NCBI GenBank assembly: GCA_029861425.1
Contig: JAOTZH010000021.1
Coordinates: 1 to 33,336 of the forward strand
Length of the DNA stretch: 33,336 nt
Source: Gemmatimonadota bacterium
GTDB taxonomy: Bacteria; Gemmatimonadota; Gemmatimonadetes; Palauibacterales; Palauibacteraceae
Direction of reading: 5' to 3'
In this document: piece by piece, positions 1 to 11,700 of the stretch
Layout: every line of letters starts with the position of its first letter
How positions within the stretch are numbered: the stretch's first letter is position 1
Program-made: the position numbers and the translations under genes
The notes under the pieces: generated by a model
What the model saw: the letters and a program-made list of their open reading frames with translations, nothing else
Told to the model about the DNA's origin: nothing
Databases searched by the model: none

Positions 1-449
1 GCCTCGGTGTCATCGATCGTCTCTGTACCGAGAAGGGCCAGCGACTGGCCTTCCTCCGTGCCCACCAGCGGACCATCCATGTCCGCCTGTTCGGTCATTG
101 CCGCGAGCGTGGTGGCATCCGCCGGCTGGGGTGTCGTGGACCCGGCAAAGGGATTCACCATCCAGCCGTTCTCTCCATCAAAGGCCTGGATCACTTCCAT
201 CCCCTGGACCACGAGGTCCGCTCGCAGGCTGCCCGGACGCTTGGCGACCACCAGGATGCTTCCCTCGGCCATGCCGCCCATGAGGCTCAGATATCCCTCG
301 CTGCGCATCGATTCCACGGCCTGCCACGCCTCGACGCCGCCAATGGCCTCGTGGTGATTGGCGAGCACGTCCTCCAGAGACTGTCCGGCAAGCGGGAGCG
401 CGAATCCGAGGCTGAGAGCCGACGCTATGAGGGATCGACGGATCGACAT
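1..449 (-). CDS. Exported LolA-fold-like protein, C-terminus cut by window edge
   Basis: The reading frame runs from an ATG at 449 off the left edge, leaving 149 codons. It begins with a signal peptide (residues 1 to about 22, ending LAGQS). The mature part (EDVLANHHEAIGGVEAW, VVQGMEVIQAFDGENGW, QADMDGPLVG) aligns almost residue for residue with the protein encoded just upstream at 563-1291, so the two are tandem paralogues. Proteins of this type look like the LolA / outer-membrane lipoprotein-sorting fold and are periplasmic, but no ligand can be named. A Shine-Dalgarno-like AAGGA sits about 10 bases before the ATG. It lies last in the minus-strand arg cluster and may have reduced expression because a strong hairpin (472-504) separates it from its paralogue. 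The missing C-terminus prevents judging whether it is intact. Confidence 0.8.
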   Translation of the reverse strand, partial: MSIRRSLIASALSLGFALPLAGQSLEDVLANHHEAIGGVEAWQAVESMRSEGYLSLMGGMAEGSILVVAKRPGSLRADLVVQGMEVIQAFDGENGWMVNPFAGSTTPQPADATTLAAMTEQADMDGPLVGTEEGQSLALLGTETIDDTE

Positions 450-471
450 GCTTTCTTCCTTGAATCGAGGT

Positions 472-504
472 AAGGCCCGACCCGCGGAGAGCGGATCGGG
501 CCTT
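472..504 (-). terminator. Strong hairpin between tandem paralogues; possible terminator or processing site
   Basis: AAGGCCCGA (472-480) is the exact complement of TCGGGCCTT (496-504), and CGC/GCG inside extends the stem. It lies downstream of the 563-1291 gene and upstream of the next gene on the same strand. No T-run follows on the minus strand, so it may attenuate or stabilise the mRNA instead of fully ending transcription. Confidence 0.4.
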
Positions 505-562
505 GAAGATGGGCCTCCGGGGTGTCCGGAGGCTACCTGTCTCGCGGTCGAACGTCCCGGGG

Positions 563-1291
563 TCAGCCCCCCGAGGACATCGAGAAGATCGACTCGTCGA
601 CCGGGATATTCACCTCGATCGAATCGAACGTGAGTTGCTGCGCCCCCATCGGCGTGTCGATCTCGATGAAGAAAGGGAACATCATCCCGTTGACCGCCTG
701 GTAGTCGCCCAGCGAGGTGGTGAGCTCGGTGTCGAGGCCCTGGACCGACCGAACCGATACCATCTTCACCGGCAGGTACTCGCCGTCGAGGTAGTAATAC
801 GTGACCAGTCCGTCTTTGGACGTGATCTTGAGCTTGGTCGTCTCGGCGCCGTCCATGGTCTCTACGCCCTCGAAGTCGACCGTGTACCCGTCCTCCTGCC
901 AGCCGACGAGGGGGCCATCCAGATCCGCCTGCTCGATGATCTGCTGAGCCGTTTCGGGATCGGCCCGGGTCGGCTCGGTGACACCCATCATCGGCATGAT
1001 CTGCCAGGCCGTCTCGCCATCGAATGCCTGAACGATGTCCATGCCCTGGACGGTGATCTCGATCCGGGCCATCGCCGGTCGCTTCTGCACGATCGTGAAC
1101 GGGCCGTTGACCATGCCCATGACGTCCAGCGTCCCCGACGCCTTCATGGACGTGAGGTTGGTCCAGGCATCGACGCCGCCGATGGCATCGTAGTACTTCC
1201 CGAGAACCTCATCCGTCGACTGCGCCACGGCCGACGACACCATCATCGCCATGGCCAGAGCCGAGAAAACGATCTTTCGAGCCTTCAACAT
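563..1291 (-). CDS. Exported LolA-fold-like outer-membrane lipoprotein-sorting-type protein
   Basis: This is a 242-residue secreted protein. The start was placed at the ATG at 1291, not further upstream, because an AGGAG lies 7 bases before it and the protein then opens with a clean signal peptide (residues 1 to 23, ending SAVAQ). The mature chain is a run of alternating strands (KASGTLDVMG, VQGMDIVQAFDGETAW, ETTKLKITSKDGLVTYYYLDGEYLPVK split by turns), as expected for the half-barrel fold of LolA-like proteins. The YYYLD..YLPVK segment is typical of such proteins in Gemmatimonadota and Bacteroidota. The function is probably periplasmic binding of a hydrophobic ligand; this is inference from fold type. 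It follows argR by 83 bases on the same strand and has a diverged tandem copy immediately downstream. Confidence 0.8.
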   Translation of the reverse strand: MLKARKIVFSALAMAMMVSSAVAQSTDEVLGKYYDAIGGVDAWTNLTSMKASGTLDVMGMVNGPFTIVQKRPAMARIEITVQGMDIVQAFDGETAWQIMPMMGVTEPTRADPETAQQIIEQADLDGPLVGWQEDGYTVDFEGVETMDGAETTKLKITSKDGLVTYYYLDGEYLPVKMVSVRSVQGLDTELTTSLGDYQAVNGMMFPFFIEIDTPMGAQQLTFDSIEVNIPVDESIFSMSSGG

Positions 1292-1374
1292 TCGTATCTC
1301 CTGCGTAAAACCATTGATCCGCCGAAGCCGCGACCACCCGTGCCACGCCACCCGCCTACCCTCCGGAGGAAGCT

Positions 1375-1857
1375 CTATTCGCCGACACCGCGTCTCGCAA
1401 GCTGTTCGATCTCCCTGAGTACGTTTTCACGGTCCTTCTCGTTCCGTGTGAGCACAAGGATGGTGTCGTCACCCGCGAGCGTCGCCACGACGCCCTCCAG
1501 CCCCGCGTCATCCAGCGCGACAGCCACCGCGTTCGCACACCCGCTGTAGGTCCGGATCGTGAACATCGCATCCGCCGGCGATATCTGCGTCGCGAAGTCG
1601 CGAAGCGTCGTCTGCAGCACACGCCGCGAAACCGGCGGCTGGTTGTCGGACTCGCTCGTGGTGTAGCGCGATCGCCCGTCGGCGTCCCGAATCTTGACGA
1701 GCCCCAGACGGCGGACGTCACGCGACGCCGTAGCCTGGGTGACGTCGTACCCCCGGTGTTTGAGCGCCCGAACGAGATCCGCCTGCGTGCGGATCGGCAT
1801 CTCGCGAATCAGCTCGAGGATCGCGCGCTCGCGATCGCGCCGGTGGGCGGGCGTCAT
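1375..1857 (-). CDS. argR: Arginine repressor ArgR
   Basis: This is a 160-residue ArgR/AhrC-type regulator of normal length. Residues 1-75 form the winged helix-turn-helix: RTQADLVRALKHRGYDVTQATASRDVRRLGLVK contains the family's recognition helix (QATxSRDxxxLGLxK). Residues about 85-155 form the oligomerisation and arginine-binding domain, with GCANAVAVALD and the diagnostic AGDDTILVL motif whose Asp pair binds arginine. With arginine bound, the hexamer binds 18-bp ARG boxes. A matching box lies in the argG promoter at 4830-4847. Its ATG overlaps the argH stop as ATGA (1854-1857), so it is translated from the argGHR mRNA. Autorepression of its own operon is therefore expected. Confidence 0.95.
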   Translation of the reverse strand: MTPAHRRDRERAILELIREMPIRTQADLVRALKHRGYDVTQATASRDVRRLGLVKIRDADGRSRYTTSESDNQPPVSRRVLQTTLRDFATQISPADAMFTIRTYSGCANAVAVALDDAGLEGVVATLAGDDTILVLTRNEKDRENVLREIEQLARRGVGE

Positions 1858-3333
1858 CCCGGCTCACCCGCCGGGATCGTGTCATCGAGCAGTCCGTCCT
1901 CGGCATGGGCCGCGTAGATCGGGGCAGGGGACCGTCCCTCGAGCCATGACTCGAGCGCCGTGAGGTGGCTCTCGGCGGCTGCCTGCTGCTCGGCGACCCT
2001 CACGGGTGCAGGACCGCCCGGCGAATCGTGCGACGCCACCGCCTGTGCGGGTCTGAGCTCGTCGAGGACTCCCTCGGCCACGGACGGGCACACCGCGCGC
2101 AACGAATCCATCGAGAGCTCCCACAGCTCGACGCCCTCGTCCTCCGCGGCCCGCACCGCGAGACCCGATTGTTCGTGGGCAGTTCGAAACGGCACGCCCT
2201 GACGGACGAGGTGGTCGGCCAGCTCCGTTGCGGTCAGCATGCCGCCCTCCAGGGCGGCCGCCATCACGTCCGTGCGGTAATGGAGGCCACGCGCGATCGC
2301 GATCGCCGCCGCCGCCGACCAGTCCGCCGTGTCGAGCGAGTCGAACAGGGGCTCCTTGTCTTCCTGGAAATCGCTGTTGTAGGTGAGCGGGAGCCCCTTC
2401 AGCAGGGCGAGAAGCCCGGTCACGTTCCCGATCGTTCGCGCCGACTTACCCCGGAGCAGCTCGGCGGCCTCGGGGTTCTTCTTCTGCGGCATGAGGCTGC
2501 TGCCCTGCGAGATCGAGTCGTCCAGCCGGATGAACCCGAACTCCTTCGTGGCCCAGAGCACGACCTCGTCCGCCCACCTCGAGACGTGAACCATCAGGAC
2601 GGCACAGGCGTACGCGGCGTCGAGCACGTAGTCCCGGTCGGCCACCGCGTGCATGCTGTTCGTGAAGGTCGCATCCAGTCCGAGCAGTGCTGTCGATCGC
2701 TCCGGGTCGAGGGGGAAGCTCGATCCTGCCAGCGCCCCGGCACCGAGGGGAGATGTGCCCGCCGCGGCGTGGGCCGACTGCAGGCGCTCGACGTCCTGGG
2801 ACAGCGCGGCCACGTGCGCCAGCAGATGATGGGCGAGGCTCACGGGCTGGCCTCGCTGGAGGTGCGTGTATCCCGGCAGGAACGTCTCCCGGTGTTCCGC
2901 CGCGGTCTCGAGCAGCACACGCTGCAGACCCGCCACTCCCGAGAGGATGTCCTCGAGGCGCTCCCGGACGTAGAGCCTGAGCGCGATGATCGCCTGATCG
3001 TTTCGGCTTCGTCCAGTATGGAGGCGCTTCGCATCGTCTCCAATGCGTTCGGCGAGGGTGCGCTCGATCCACGAGTGCACGTCCTCCTCGTCTCCAACCA
3101 CCGCCAGGGTGCCGTTCTCGATCTCGCGGAGGATCTCGGAAAGCCCCACGAGGATCGCGGAGGCTTCGTTCTCGCTCAGGATCCGCCGCTCGCGGAGCAT
3201 GCGTGCGTGAGCCAGACAGGCGATCAGGTCGTGTCGGACCATCCGCCGGTCGAAGTGGAGCGACCCCGTGAACTCATGAATCGCGGGGTGGAGCGCCGCG
3301 TCGAAGCGCCCACCCCAGAGTGGCGCGCCGGTG

Positions 3334-3341
<8 letters not shown>
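1854..3341 (-). CDS. argH: Argininosuccinate lyase
   Basis: This 495-residue enzyme cleaves argininosuccinate to arginine and fumarate, the last step of arginine synthesis. The fumarase/aspartase superfamily signature GSSLMPQKKNPE, carrying the catalytic serine loop, is at about residues 278-290. HTGRSRNDQ and the THLQRGQPVSLAHHLLAH helix are the other two conserved blocks. The start is a GTG at 3341 giving the usual opening (LWGGRFDAALHPAIHEFT). It overlaps the argG stop by 8 bases (GTGGCTGA), and its own stop overlaps argR by 4 bases. At 495 residues it is 30 to 40 longer than most ArgH because of a C-terminal tail (after about residue 445) rich in Ala, Glu and Pro. Translation is probably coupled through the whole operon. 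Confidence 0.96.
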
Positions 3342-4728
<1,387 letters not shown>

Positions 4729-4817
4729 ATCGACCGACCAGACCTTCGTTGAGTTTCGTCCGGCGCCCAGACGCGCAGACGCGGGAGCCCCCTCGAGCTA
4801 CCCGCGTCACACGACTA

Positions 4818-4846
4818 TGTATACAAGACGATGCATAAACATGCAA
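4818..4846 (-). promoter_or_regulatory. argGHR promoter, sigma-70 type
   Basis: On the minus strand TTGCAT (complement of 4841-4846, 4 of 6 matches to TTGACA) is followed after exactly 17 bases by TATACA (complement of 4818-4823, TATA conserved). This is one of the few AT-rich spots in the window and is correctly placed to transcribe argG. The ARG box fills the spacer and -35, so repressor binding would block RNA polymerase. A start of transcription near 4811 would give a leader of about 80 bases. Confidence 0.6.
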
Positions 4847-4847
4847 C
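4830..4847 (-). promoter_or_regulatory. ARG box (ArgR operator) in the argG promoter
   Basis: The 18 bases GATGCATAAACATGCAAC contain a perfect inverted repeat TGCAT-AAAC-ATGCA (4832-4845). Spacing and length match the known ARG box (TGAAT, 4 A/T-rich bases, ATTCA), and TGCAT-type half sites occur in Bacillus and Streptomyces boxes. The box overlaps the -35 and spacer of the argG promoter, and argR is the third gene of the operon, so feedback repression by arginine is the natural reading. A second imperfect half site (TGTAT, 4818-4822) lies about 14 bases away, which may be a weaker paired box. Confidence 0.7.
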
Positions 4848-4955
4848 CCACGCACCGGGGGCCCCGAATATTTCTTTTCCTCGGGACTACTCTACTCGTT
4901 ATCCTGTTCGTCATGTCCTCCGGGGAGGAGGGCTGATCACGAGAAAGGAATCACG

Positions 4956-5354
4956 ATGGTGAGCACATTCTTCAGGTCCTCGCGGGCCATCTCATTCGCC
5001 TTCATCCTGGGCGTCCTGGCGGCGAGCGGCGCGGTCGCTCAAGAGGGTATCGTCGGGGACTGGGAGGGCACGATCAACTCGCCCCAGCAGGGCGATATCG
5101 GGATGGTCGTTCACGTGACCGCGTCAGAGGACGGGACGCTCTCCGCGACCCTCGACGTCCCTTCGCAGGCCGGCTTCGGCCTCGCGCTGGAAGAGGTCAC
5201 GTTCGAGGAGGGCGTCTTCTCGTTCGGGTTTTCGATGGTGGGGCCCGGGACCGGGTACGAGGGTACGATGAGCGAGGACGGGGCGACGATCACGGGCATG
5301 TGGAGCCAGGGTGGCGGAAGCGTCGAGCTCAACTTCGCGCGCCCCGAGGGTTAG
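4956..5354 (+). CDS. Small exported beta-domain protein of unknown function
   Basis: This is a 132-residue protein with a signal peptide (residues 1 to about 29, ending SGAVAQ), started at an ATG with AAGGA 7 bases upstream. The mature region GIVGDWEGTINSPQQGDIG, VVHVTASEDGTLSATLDVPSQ, YEGTMSEDGATITGMWSQGG and VELNFAR is an all-beta domain. The same kind of domain (GxWxGTL...DGxxxTGxWxQGG) is commonly found in front of secreted alpha/beta hydrolases and beta-lactamase-like serine hydrolases in Gemmatimonadota and Acidobacteriota. Here it stands alone, without a catalytic domain. It probably acts in the periplasm or outside the cell as a binding module; the ligand is unknown. It is divergent from argG and convergent with carB, so it is its own transcription unit. 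Confidence 0.8.
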   Translation: MVSTFFRSSRAISFAFILGVLAASGAVAQEGIVGDWEGTINSPQQGDIGMVVHVTASEDGTLSATLDVPSQAGFGLALEEVTFEEGVFSFGFSMVGPGTGYEGTMSEDGATITGMWSQGGGSVELNFARPEG

Positions 5355-5384
5355 CCCCGGTTCACATCTGCGCGGCGCCCTGAC

Positions 5385-8300
5385 CTAGGGTACGGGCGCC
5401 GCCAGCCCACCCAATGGCTCCACCTCCGCCACCGGCCGTCCGGATACTCCTCGCGACTGGAGACTCCGCACCGTGTGTTTCCGGTGCCGCAGCGCGATGA
5501 TCGCGTCGGCGGCGGCCGAGGCCGCGGACAACGTCGTCGTGTACGGAACCCCACGCGTGACCGCGGCACGCCGAATCGTGTAGTCGTCGTGTTGGGCGTG
5601 CTTGCCGAGCGGGGTGTTGATCAGGTGATCGATCTCGCCCGATACCATCCGATCGATGATGTTGGGGCGCCCCTCGTGGACCTTGAGGACCGTGTCGCAC
5701 GGGATGCCGCGGGCACTCAGGTACCTCGCGGTGCCTTCGGTCGCGACGATCGTAAACCCGAGCTCATGGAACCGGCGGGCGATCGGCACCGCGTTCGGCT
5801 TGTCCCGGTCGTGGACGGTGATCGCGATCGTGCCCTCCGTCGGCAGTCCCGAATACACCGAGATCTGGGACTTGGCGAACGCCAGACCGAAGCTGTCGGC
5901 GAACCCCATGACCTCGCCGGTCGAACGCATCTCCGGTCCGAGCAGAGTGTCGGCACCGGGGAACTTGTCGAACGGGAGGACGGCCTCTTTCACCGCTACC
6001 TCGTTCGGAACGAGCTCGTCGCCGAGATCGAAGTCCGCCAGAGGGTGGCCAGCCAGGACGCGTGCGGCGATGCGCGCCAGCGGCACGCCCGTGGCCTTGC
6101 TGACGAACGGGACCGTGCGGCTCGCTCGCGGGTTCACCTCGATCACATAGACGGTTCCGTCATGAACCGCATACTGCACGTTGATCAGCCCGCGCACGTC
6201 GAGCGCCATCGCGAAGTCACGCGTATAACGCCGCATGGTGTCCATGTCGTCGTCGAGGAGCAGATGCGGCGGAAGGACGCACGCGGAGTCGCCGGAGTGG
6301 ATCCCGGCCTCTTCGATATGCTGCATGATCCCGCCGATCAAAACGGTCTCACCGTCGCAGACCGCGTCCACATCGGCTTCGAAGGCGTCCTCGAGGAACC
6401 GGTCCAGCAGCACCGGGTGCTCGGGAGAAGCCTGGATCGCCCGGGCGAAATACTCGTGCAGGGACGGTTCGTCGTAGACGATCTCCATCGCCCGACCACC
6501 GAGCACGTAGCTCGGTCGTACAAGCACGGGATACCCGATCCGCGCGGCGATCTCGGTGGCTTCCCCCTCGCTCGTCGCGGTACCCCCGGGAGGCGCCGGG
6601 ACCCCGAGCTCGCGGCACAGCTCGTCGAAGCGCCTTCGGTCCTCGGCCCGGTCGATCGATTCGACGCTCGTGCCGAGGATGGGTACGCCCAGACGCTCGA
6701 GCCGACGAGCGATCCTTAGCGGGGTCTGCCCGCCGAACTGGACGACGACTCCCTCGGGCTTCTCGTGCTCGACGATCTCGAGGACGTCCTCCACCGTCAG
6801 CGGCTCGAAGTACAGCTTGTCCGAAATGTCGAAGTCGGTCGACACCGTCTCGGGGTTCGAGTTGATCATGATCGTCTCGAACCCCTCCTCGCGTAGCGCA
6901 AGCGACGCCGAGACGCAGCAGTAGTCGAATTCGATGCCCTGGCCGATCCGGTTCGGGCCCGAACCCAGGATGATGATTTTTCGTCGGTCGGACCGGATCG
7001 ACTCGTTCTCTGTCTCGTACGTCGAGTACAGGTACGGCGTCGCGGCCGGGAACTCGCCCGCGCACGTGTCCACGGTCCGAAACACCGGCCGCAGCCCCGC
7101 ATCCCAGCGTGCCTCGCGGATCTCCCTCTCGGTCGTGCCGCGGAGCTCCGCTAGCTCGGCGTCTCCAAACCCCAGGTCCTTCACTCGTGCGAGCAACTCC
7201 GGGGTGACTTCCGCCGCGGCCGCGAAAGCCTGTCCCTCGATCACGAGCTCCTCGAGCTGGTGCAGGAACCACGGGTCCATCCCGGTGACCTCGGCGATGT
7301 CCTCGATCGTCATGCCGCCCGCGAACGCTCGGTAGATCTGGAAGGGACGCTCGGCGGTGGGGGTCCCGAGCGCGAAGCGAGCCGTCTCGAGATCGCCGTC
7401 CTCGAGGCCATCATCCGACGGGTCCTCGGCGGGCAGCCAGCCGGACCGGTCGTTCTCGAGGGCACGGAAGCCCTTCAGCCACGCCTGCTGGAACGTCCGG
7501 CCGATCGCCATGACCTCGCCGACGGCCTTCATCTGGACACCCAGGGTGTTGTCCGCCTGGGGGAACTTCTCGAACGCGAACCGGGGGATCTTCACGACCA
7601 TGTAGTCGAGCACCGGCTCGAAGCAGGACGGCGTCACCTCGGTGATCGCGTTCGGGATCTCGTCCAGCCGGTACCCGACGGCGAGCTTCGCCCCGATACG
7701 GGCGATCGGGAACCCGGTCGCCTTCGACGCCAGGGCGGAGCTCCGCGACACGCGAGGGTTCATCTCGATGATGACCATCTCGCTGGTGGTCGGGTGGACG
7801 GCGAACTGGATGTTGCAGCCCCCGGCGTCCACGCCGATCTCGCGGATGCAGCGGATCGCCGCGTCGCGCATGATCTGATACTCGCGATCGGACAGCGTCA
7901 GGGCGGGTGCCACCGTGATCGAGTCGCCCGTGTGGACGCCCATCGGGTCGAAGTTCTCGATCGAACAGACGATCACGACGTTGTCGGCGCGATCGCGCAT
8001 CACCTCGAGCTCGAACTCCTTCCACCCGATGATGCTGCGGTCGATCAGCACTTCGCCGATCGGGGAGCTGCGGATGCCGGCCCGGACGAGATCCTCGAAC
8101 TCCTCCCGGTTGTAGGCCGTGCTGCCGCCCGTGCCGCCTAACGTGAAGGACGGTCGAATGATCGCGGGGAAGTCCGTGCTCTCTACGATTTCGAGTGCCT
8201 CGTCGAGCGACCTGGCGAACCCCCCGTGCGTGAGCTCGAGCCCGATCTTCTCCATCGCCTCCGCGAACTTCTCGCGGTCCTCGGCCGTCTGGATGGCTCG

Positions 8301-8660
8301 CACGTCCGCGCCGATCAACTCGACCCCGTGCTCCTCGAGGACCCCGCTCTCGGCGAGCTCGAGCGCGACGTTGAGCGCCGTCTGGCCACCCATCGTGGGG
8401 AGGAGCGCGTCGGGCTTCTCGGCTTCGATCACGCGGCGCACCCAGTCGGCCGTGAGCGGCTCGATGTAGGTCGCGTCGGCGATGTCGGGGTCCGTCATGA
8501 TCGTGGCGGGGTTCGAGTTCACGAGAATGACTCGATACCCCTCCTCACGGAGGGCCCGGCAGGCTTGTGTTCCGGAGTAATCGAACTCGCAGGCCTGACC
8601 GATGACGATCGGTCCTGAGCCTATGAGAAGAATCGATTCGAGGTCGTCGCGGCGTGGCAT
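5385..8660 (-). CDS. carB: Carbamoyl-phosphate synthase large subunit
   Basis: At 1091 residues it has normal CarB length. It makes carbamoyl phosphate from bicarbonate, ATP and ammonia delivered by CarA, feeding arginine and pyrimidine synthesis. Two ATP-grasp halves are visible: the first has [22 protein letters not shown] near the N-terminus and [17 protein letters not shown]; the second has [19 protein letters not shown] and [17 protein letters not shown]. The C-terminal 140 residues are the MGS-like allosteric domain ([14 protein letters not shown]). The ATG at 8660 ([17 protein letters not shown]) was chosen because it matches the usual family N-terminus; a GTG at 8699 would add 13 unrelated residues. 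No clear Shine-Dalgarno precedes it. carA is not in the window and no ARG box is visible upstream, so it is not obviously in the ArgR regulon. Confidence 0.97.
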   Translation of the reverse strand: MPRRDDLESILLIGSGPIVIGQACEFDYSGTQACRALREEGYRVILVNSNPATIMTDPDIADATYIEPLTADWVRRVIEAEKPDALLPTMGGQTALNVALELAESGVLEEHGVELIGADVRAIQTAEDREKFAEAMEKIGLELTHGGFARSLDEALEIVESTDFPAIIRPSFTLGGTGGSTAYNREEFEDLVRAGIRSSPIGEVLIDRSIIGWKEFELEVMRDRADNVVIVCSIENFDPMGVHTGDSITVAPALTLSDREYQIMRDAAIRCIREIGVDAGGCNIQFAVHPTTSEMVIIEMNPRVSRSSALASKATGFPIARIGAKLAVGYRLDEIPNAITEVTPSCFEPVLDYMVVKIPRFAFEKFPQADNTLGVQMKAVGEVMAIGRTFQQAWLKGFRALENDRSGWLPAEDPSDDGLEDGDLETARFALGTPTAERPFQIYRAFAGGMTIEDIAEVTGMDPWFLHQLEELVIEGQAFAAAAEVTPELLARVKDLGFGDAELAELRGTTEREIREARWDAGLRPVFRTVDTCAGEFPAATPYLYSTYETENESIRSDRRKIIILGSGPNRIGQGIEFDYCCVSASLALREEGFETIMINSNPETVSTDFDISDKLYFEPLTVEDVLEIVEHEKPEGVVVQFGGQTPLRIARRLERLGVPILGTSVESIDRAEDRRRFDELCRELGVPAPPGGTATSEGEATEIAARIGYPVLVRPSYVLGGRAMEIVYDEPSLHEYFARAIQASPEHPVLLDRFLEDAFEADVDAVCDGETVLIGGIMQHIEEAGIHSGDSACVLPPHLLLDDDMDTMRRYTRDFAMALDVRGLINVQYAVHDGTVYVIEVNPRASRTVPFVSKATGVPLARIAARVLAGHPLADFDLGDELVPNEVAVKEAVLPFDKFPGADTLLGPEMRSTGEVMGFADSFGLAFAKSQISVYSGLPTEGTIAITVHDRDKPNAVPIARRFHELGFTIVATEGTARYLSARGIPCDTVLKVHEGRPNIIDRMVSGEIDHLINTPLGKHAQHDDYTIRRAAVTRGVPYTTTLSAASAAADAIIALRHRKHTVRSLQSRGVSGRPVAEVEPLGGLAAPVP

Positions 8661-8769
8661 GGGGCGAAGAAGGTATGTGGTCGGTCGGCCCCTCGCCACG
8701 ACCGGTGCGTGCCTGGCGAGAAGCGACTGAAGGGGTGGTCCCGCCCTACGGAGAACCCGGCTGGATCAG

Positions 8770-11700
8770 CTACGGAACACCTCTGGGGCGCCCGCCGATG
8801 ACGTTGGGAACACCCGCCGTTCGAAGGCGGTCGTTGAGGTCCGAGATCGCCGGGAGGGCTTCGTCGTCGAAGCGGGCGCTGAGAGCATCCCCCTCGTGCC
8901 GGAGGAGCGCGAACACCGCGACCTGCTGGTCCGTGGGGCGGTGGTCGGACGACATGATCGCGCGGGCCAGGGACGTGAGCCGGGAGTAGAGGAGTTGCCG
9001 CCACCTCAGGTTGTCCTGGCCGGTTCCAGTGTTCCTCAGGTCGAACACGACGTTCTCGATGTCCTTCACGAGCGTGTTGATGTCCGAGGCGGTGGTGAGC
9101 AGTTCCTCGCGCTCGGGCAGTGCAGGGTCATCGAGTCGCTCCGTCAACGCGTCGAGCTGGACGCGGATCTCCTCGACCTCGTTGATGAGCTCCGCGGCGC
9201 TGTCCACCATCGACCAGATGTCCCGGACGACTTCGTTCTGCTCGGCGATGGTCGCCTCGGTGCCTGATGATGCCGGGTCGATCAGGACCGTGAGCGGCTG
9301 CTCCTGCACGTCTTCGCCGACCGTCATCCGCACCGTGTATTCGCCCGGGGGGACCATCATCGTCAGCCGACCGCCGCCGGGCATCGATCGCCACCCGCGC
9401 TCCGGGATCTCGATGTGCGGGCCCTCGTCCGGCTTCGTCAGGAGTCGCGCCTGCGTCGTCGGGTCGCCGCGCAGTCCCCACATGACGCGGTGCAGGCCGG
9501 CCGAGCGGCTGTCCGACAGGTCGGTGACGACCTCGCCTGTATCGTCGAGGATCTCGAGCGAGAGATCGTCCTCGAGGCCGACCGGCAGGTAGTAGTGGAT
9601 GGAGGCGCCGAACGCCGGATTGCGACCGACCACCGGGTCGCCCGGCTGCGACATCGCCGAGGCGCGATTCCGGAAACGGTATGCGGGTCGCGGTGCATAA
9701 AGGGTCGGCTGGTCCGGTAGCGCCCCGCGGTCGCCATTGCCGGCCGCCGCGCCCGCGCGCGCCTCGGTCGCGATCTGCTGGATCGCAGTGACGTCGTCCA
9801 TGATCCAGAACCCCCGCCCGTAGGTCGCGATCACGAGATCGTTGAACCGTTCCTGCACGGTGATCCAATGGACCGGTGCCGGTGGGAGATTCAATTGCAG
9901 CGACGTCCACGATTCGCCGTCATCGAGCGAGACGTAGATGCCGTTCCCCGTCCCGGCATAGAGAAGTCCGGGGGTCACCGGGTCCTCCCGAATGACATGC
10001 GTGAAGCTCAGCACGGAACGCGGGATGTCGGCGTCGATCCGTCTCCAGCTCTCTCCGTAGTCGGCCGTCACGTACAGATATGGGTCGAACTCGCCCACCT
10101 GGTGACCGTCGATCGCCAAGTACGCCTTGCCAGCCGCGTGTCGCGACGGCTGGACGTTGGACACCGTCATGCGCACAGGATGGTCGGGTATGTCCGCCGT
10201 GACGTTCGTCCACGTGTCGCCGCCATCGCGCGTGACGTGGACGAGGCCGTCGTTGGAGCCCGTCCAGATTACGCCGGGCTCCAGGGCCGACTCCGAGATG
10301 GCGAAGACGGTCGGGGCGATGACCGGCCCCGTGTCGTCGAATGTCAGACCGCCCGAGGGTCGCTGGAGCTCGGGGTCATCGGTCGTGAGGTCGGGGCTGA
10401 TCACGTCCCAGCTCTGCCCTCGGTTCGTGGTGCGATGCACGTACTGGCTGCCGACGTACACAGTGTTGTGATCGTGCGGGGACATCTCGATCGGGACCGT
10501 CCACTGCCAGCGAAACTCCTGGTCCTCGGCCGGCCAGATCTCGATGCCGAGCGGCCAGACCGAGATGCTTCTCGACAGCCCCGTCTCGAGGTCATGGATG
10601 GACATCGTGCCGTCGTAGCAGCCGGTCCAGACTGTACGGTTGTCGACGGTGTCCGGGACCGCGAAGCCGACCTCGCAGCCGCCGACCGACCGCCACTCGC
10701 CGATCGGGATCGACCCGCCGGACAGTGTGTTCGATGGCGCGCGGACCGAGGGCCCGTCCTGGCGGTTGCCGTAGACGTTGTAGGGGATCCGGTCGTCAAC
10801 GTGCGCGTGATACATCTGCGCGATCGGGAGCTGTGGCTGGTGCCACGAGCGCCCGTGGTTGGTGGAGATCGATACGCCGCCGTCGTGGCCGACGATCATC
10901 CGATCGGGGTCGGCCGGATCGATCCACATGTCGTGGTGGTCGTAGCCGGGCGACGGGCTGGTCCGCTGGTGCGTCCGGCCGCCATCGTGCGATGTGAAGT
11001 GGCCGGGCGCGTTGAAGTAGACCTCGTCGGCATCCGCGGGCGAGACGGCGAGCCGGGTGTAGTAGAGCCACCGGGCCGAGAGGTCGTTGCTCGCGTTCAC
11101 CATCTCCCACGCCCGTCCCCCGTCGTCTGATCGCCAGAGCGTCCCCTGATACGGATCGGACGGGGCGAAGTCGCGGTTCGTGCTCGTCTCGATGAGCGCA
11201 TAGACACGATCCGGGTCGTCCGGCGAGATCCCGAGTCCGATCTTCCCGAGGGGCGGCGTTGGGAGTCCGTTCCCCTCGAGCCTCTCCCACGTGTCTCCCG
11301 CGTCGCGGCTCGTCCAGAGGCCCGATCCGGGGCCGCCGCTGGTCCGCCCCCAGGTCTTCACCTCGATCTGCCACATGCCCGCGAAGAGGATGCGCGGGTT
11401 CGACGGGTCCATGACCACGTCGGCACAGCCGGTGTTCTCGTCGACGAACAGGACGAGGTCCCAGGTCTCGCCACCGTCGCGAGTCCGATATACGCCCCGC
11501 TCTGGCTGCGGTCCGTACGTGTGACCGAGCGCGCAGGCGTATACGATGTCGGGGTCGGTTGGGTGGACAATCACGCGTCCGATGCGACCCGTGGCGTCCA
11601 GCCCGCGGTGCTCCCAGGTATCGCCCCGGTCGGTCGATCGGTAGATGCCGTTCCCGAGCGAGATGTTCGCGCGAATGAACGTCTCCCCCGTGCCGGCCCA

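Noticed and set aside
503-1549. Long plus-strand frame antisense to the LolA-like gene and argR
   Set aside because: Arg/His/Asp-rich composition with no domain, and the opposite strand has clear genes with signal peptide and ArgR motifs. It is a GC-rich shadow.
4841-4936. 31-codon plus-strand frame with a hydrophobic stretch (IFLFLGTTLLVILFVMSS) just before the exported protein gene
   Set aside because: The start lies inside the ARG box and promoter, with no ribosome site, and the frame has no homology I recognise. The hydrophobic stretch may be chance in AT-richer promoter DNA.
8658-8699. GTG at 8699 as the carB start
   Set aside because: The extra 13 residues do not belong to the CarB family; [11 protein letters not shown] at 8660 matches the usual N-terminus, even though neither start has a clear ribosome site.
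9868-11130. 420-codon plus-strand frame inside the BNR protein gene
   Set aside because: Antisense to a gene with eleven BNR motifs; composition is typical of GC-rich shadow frames.
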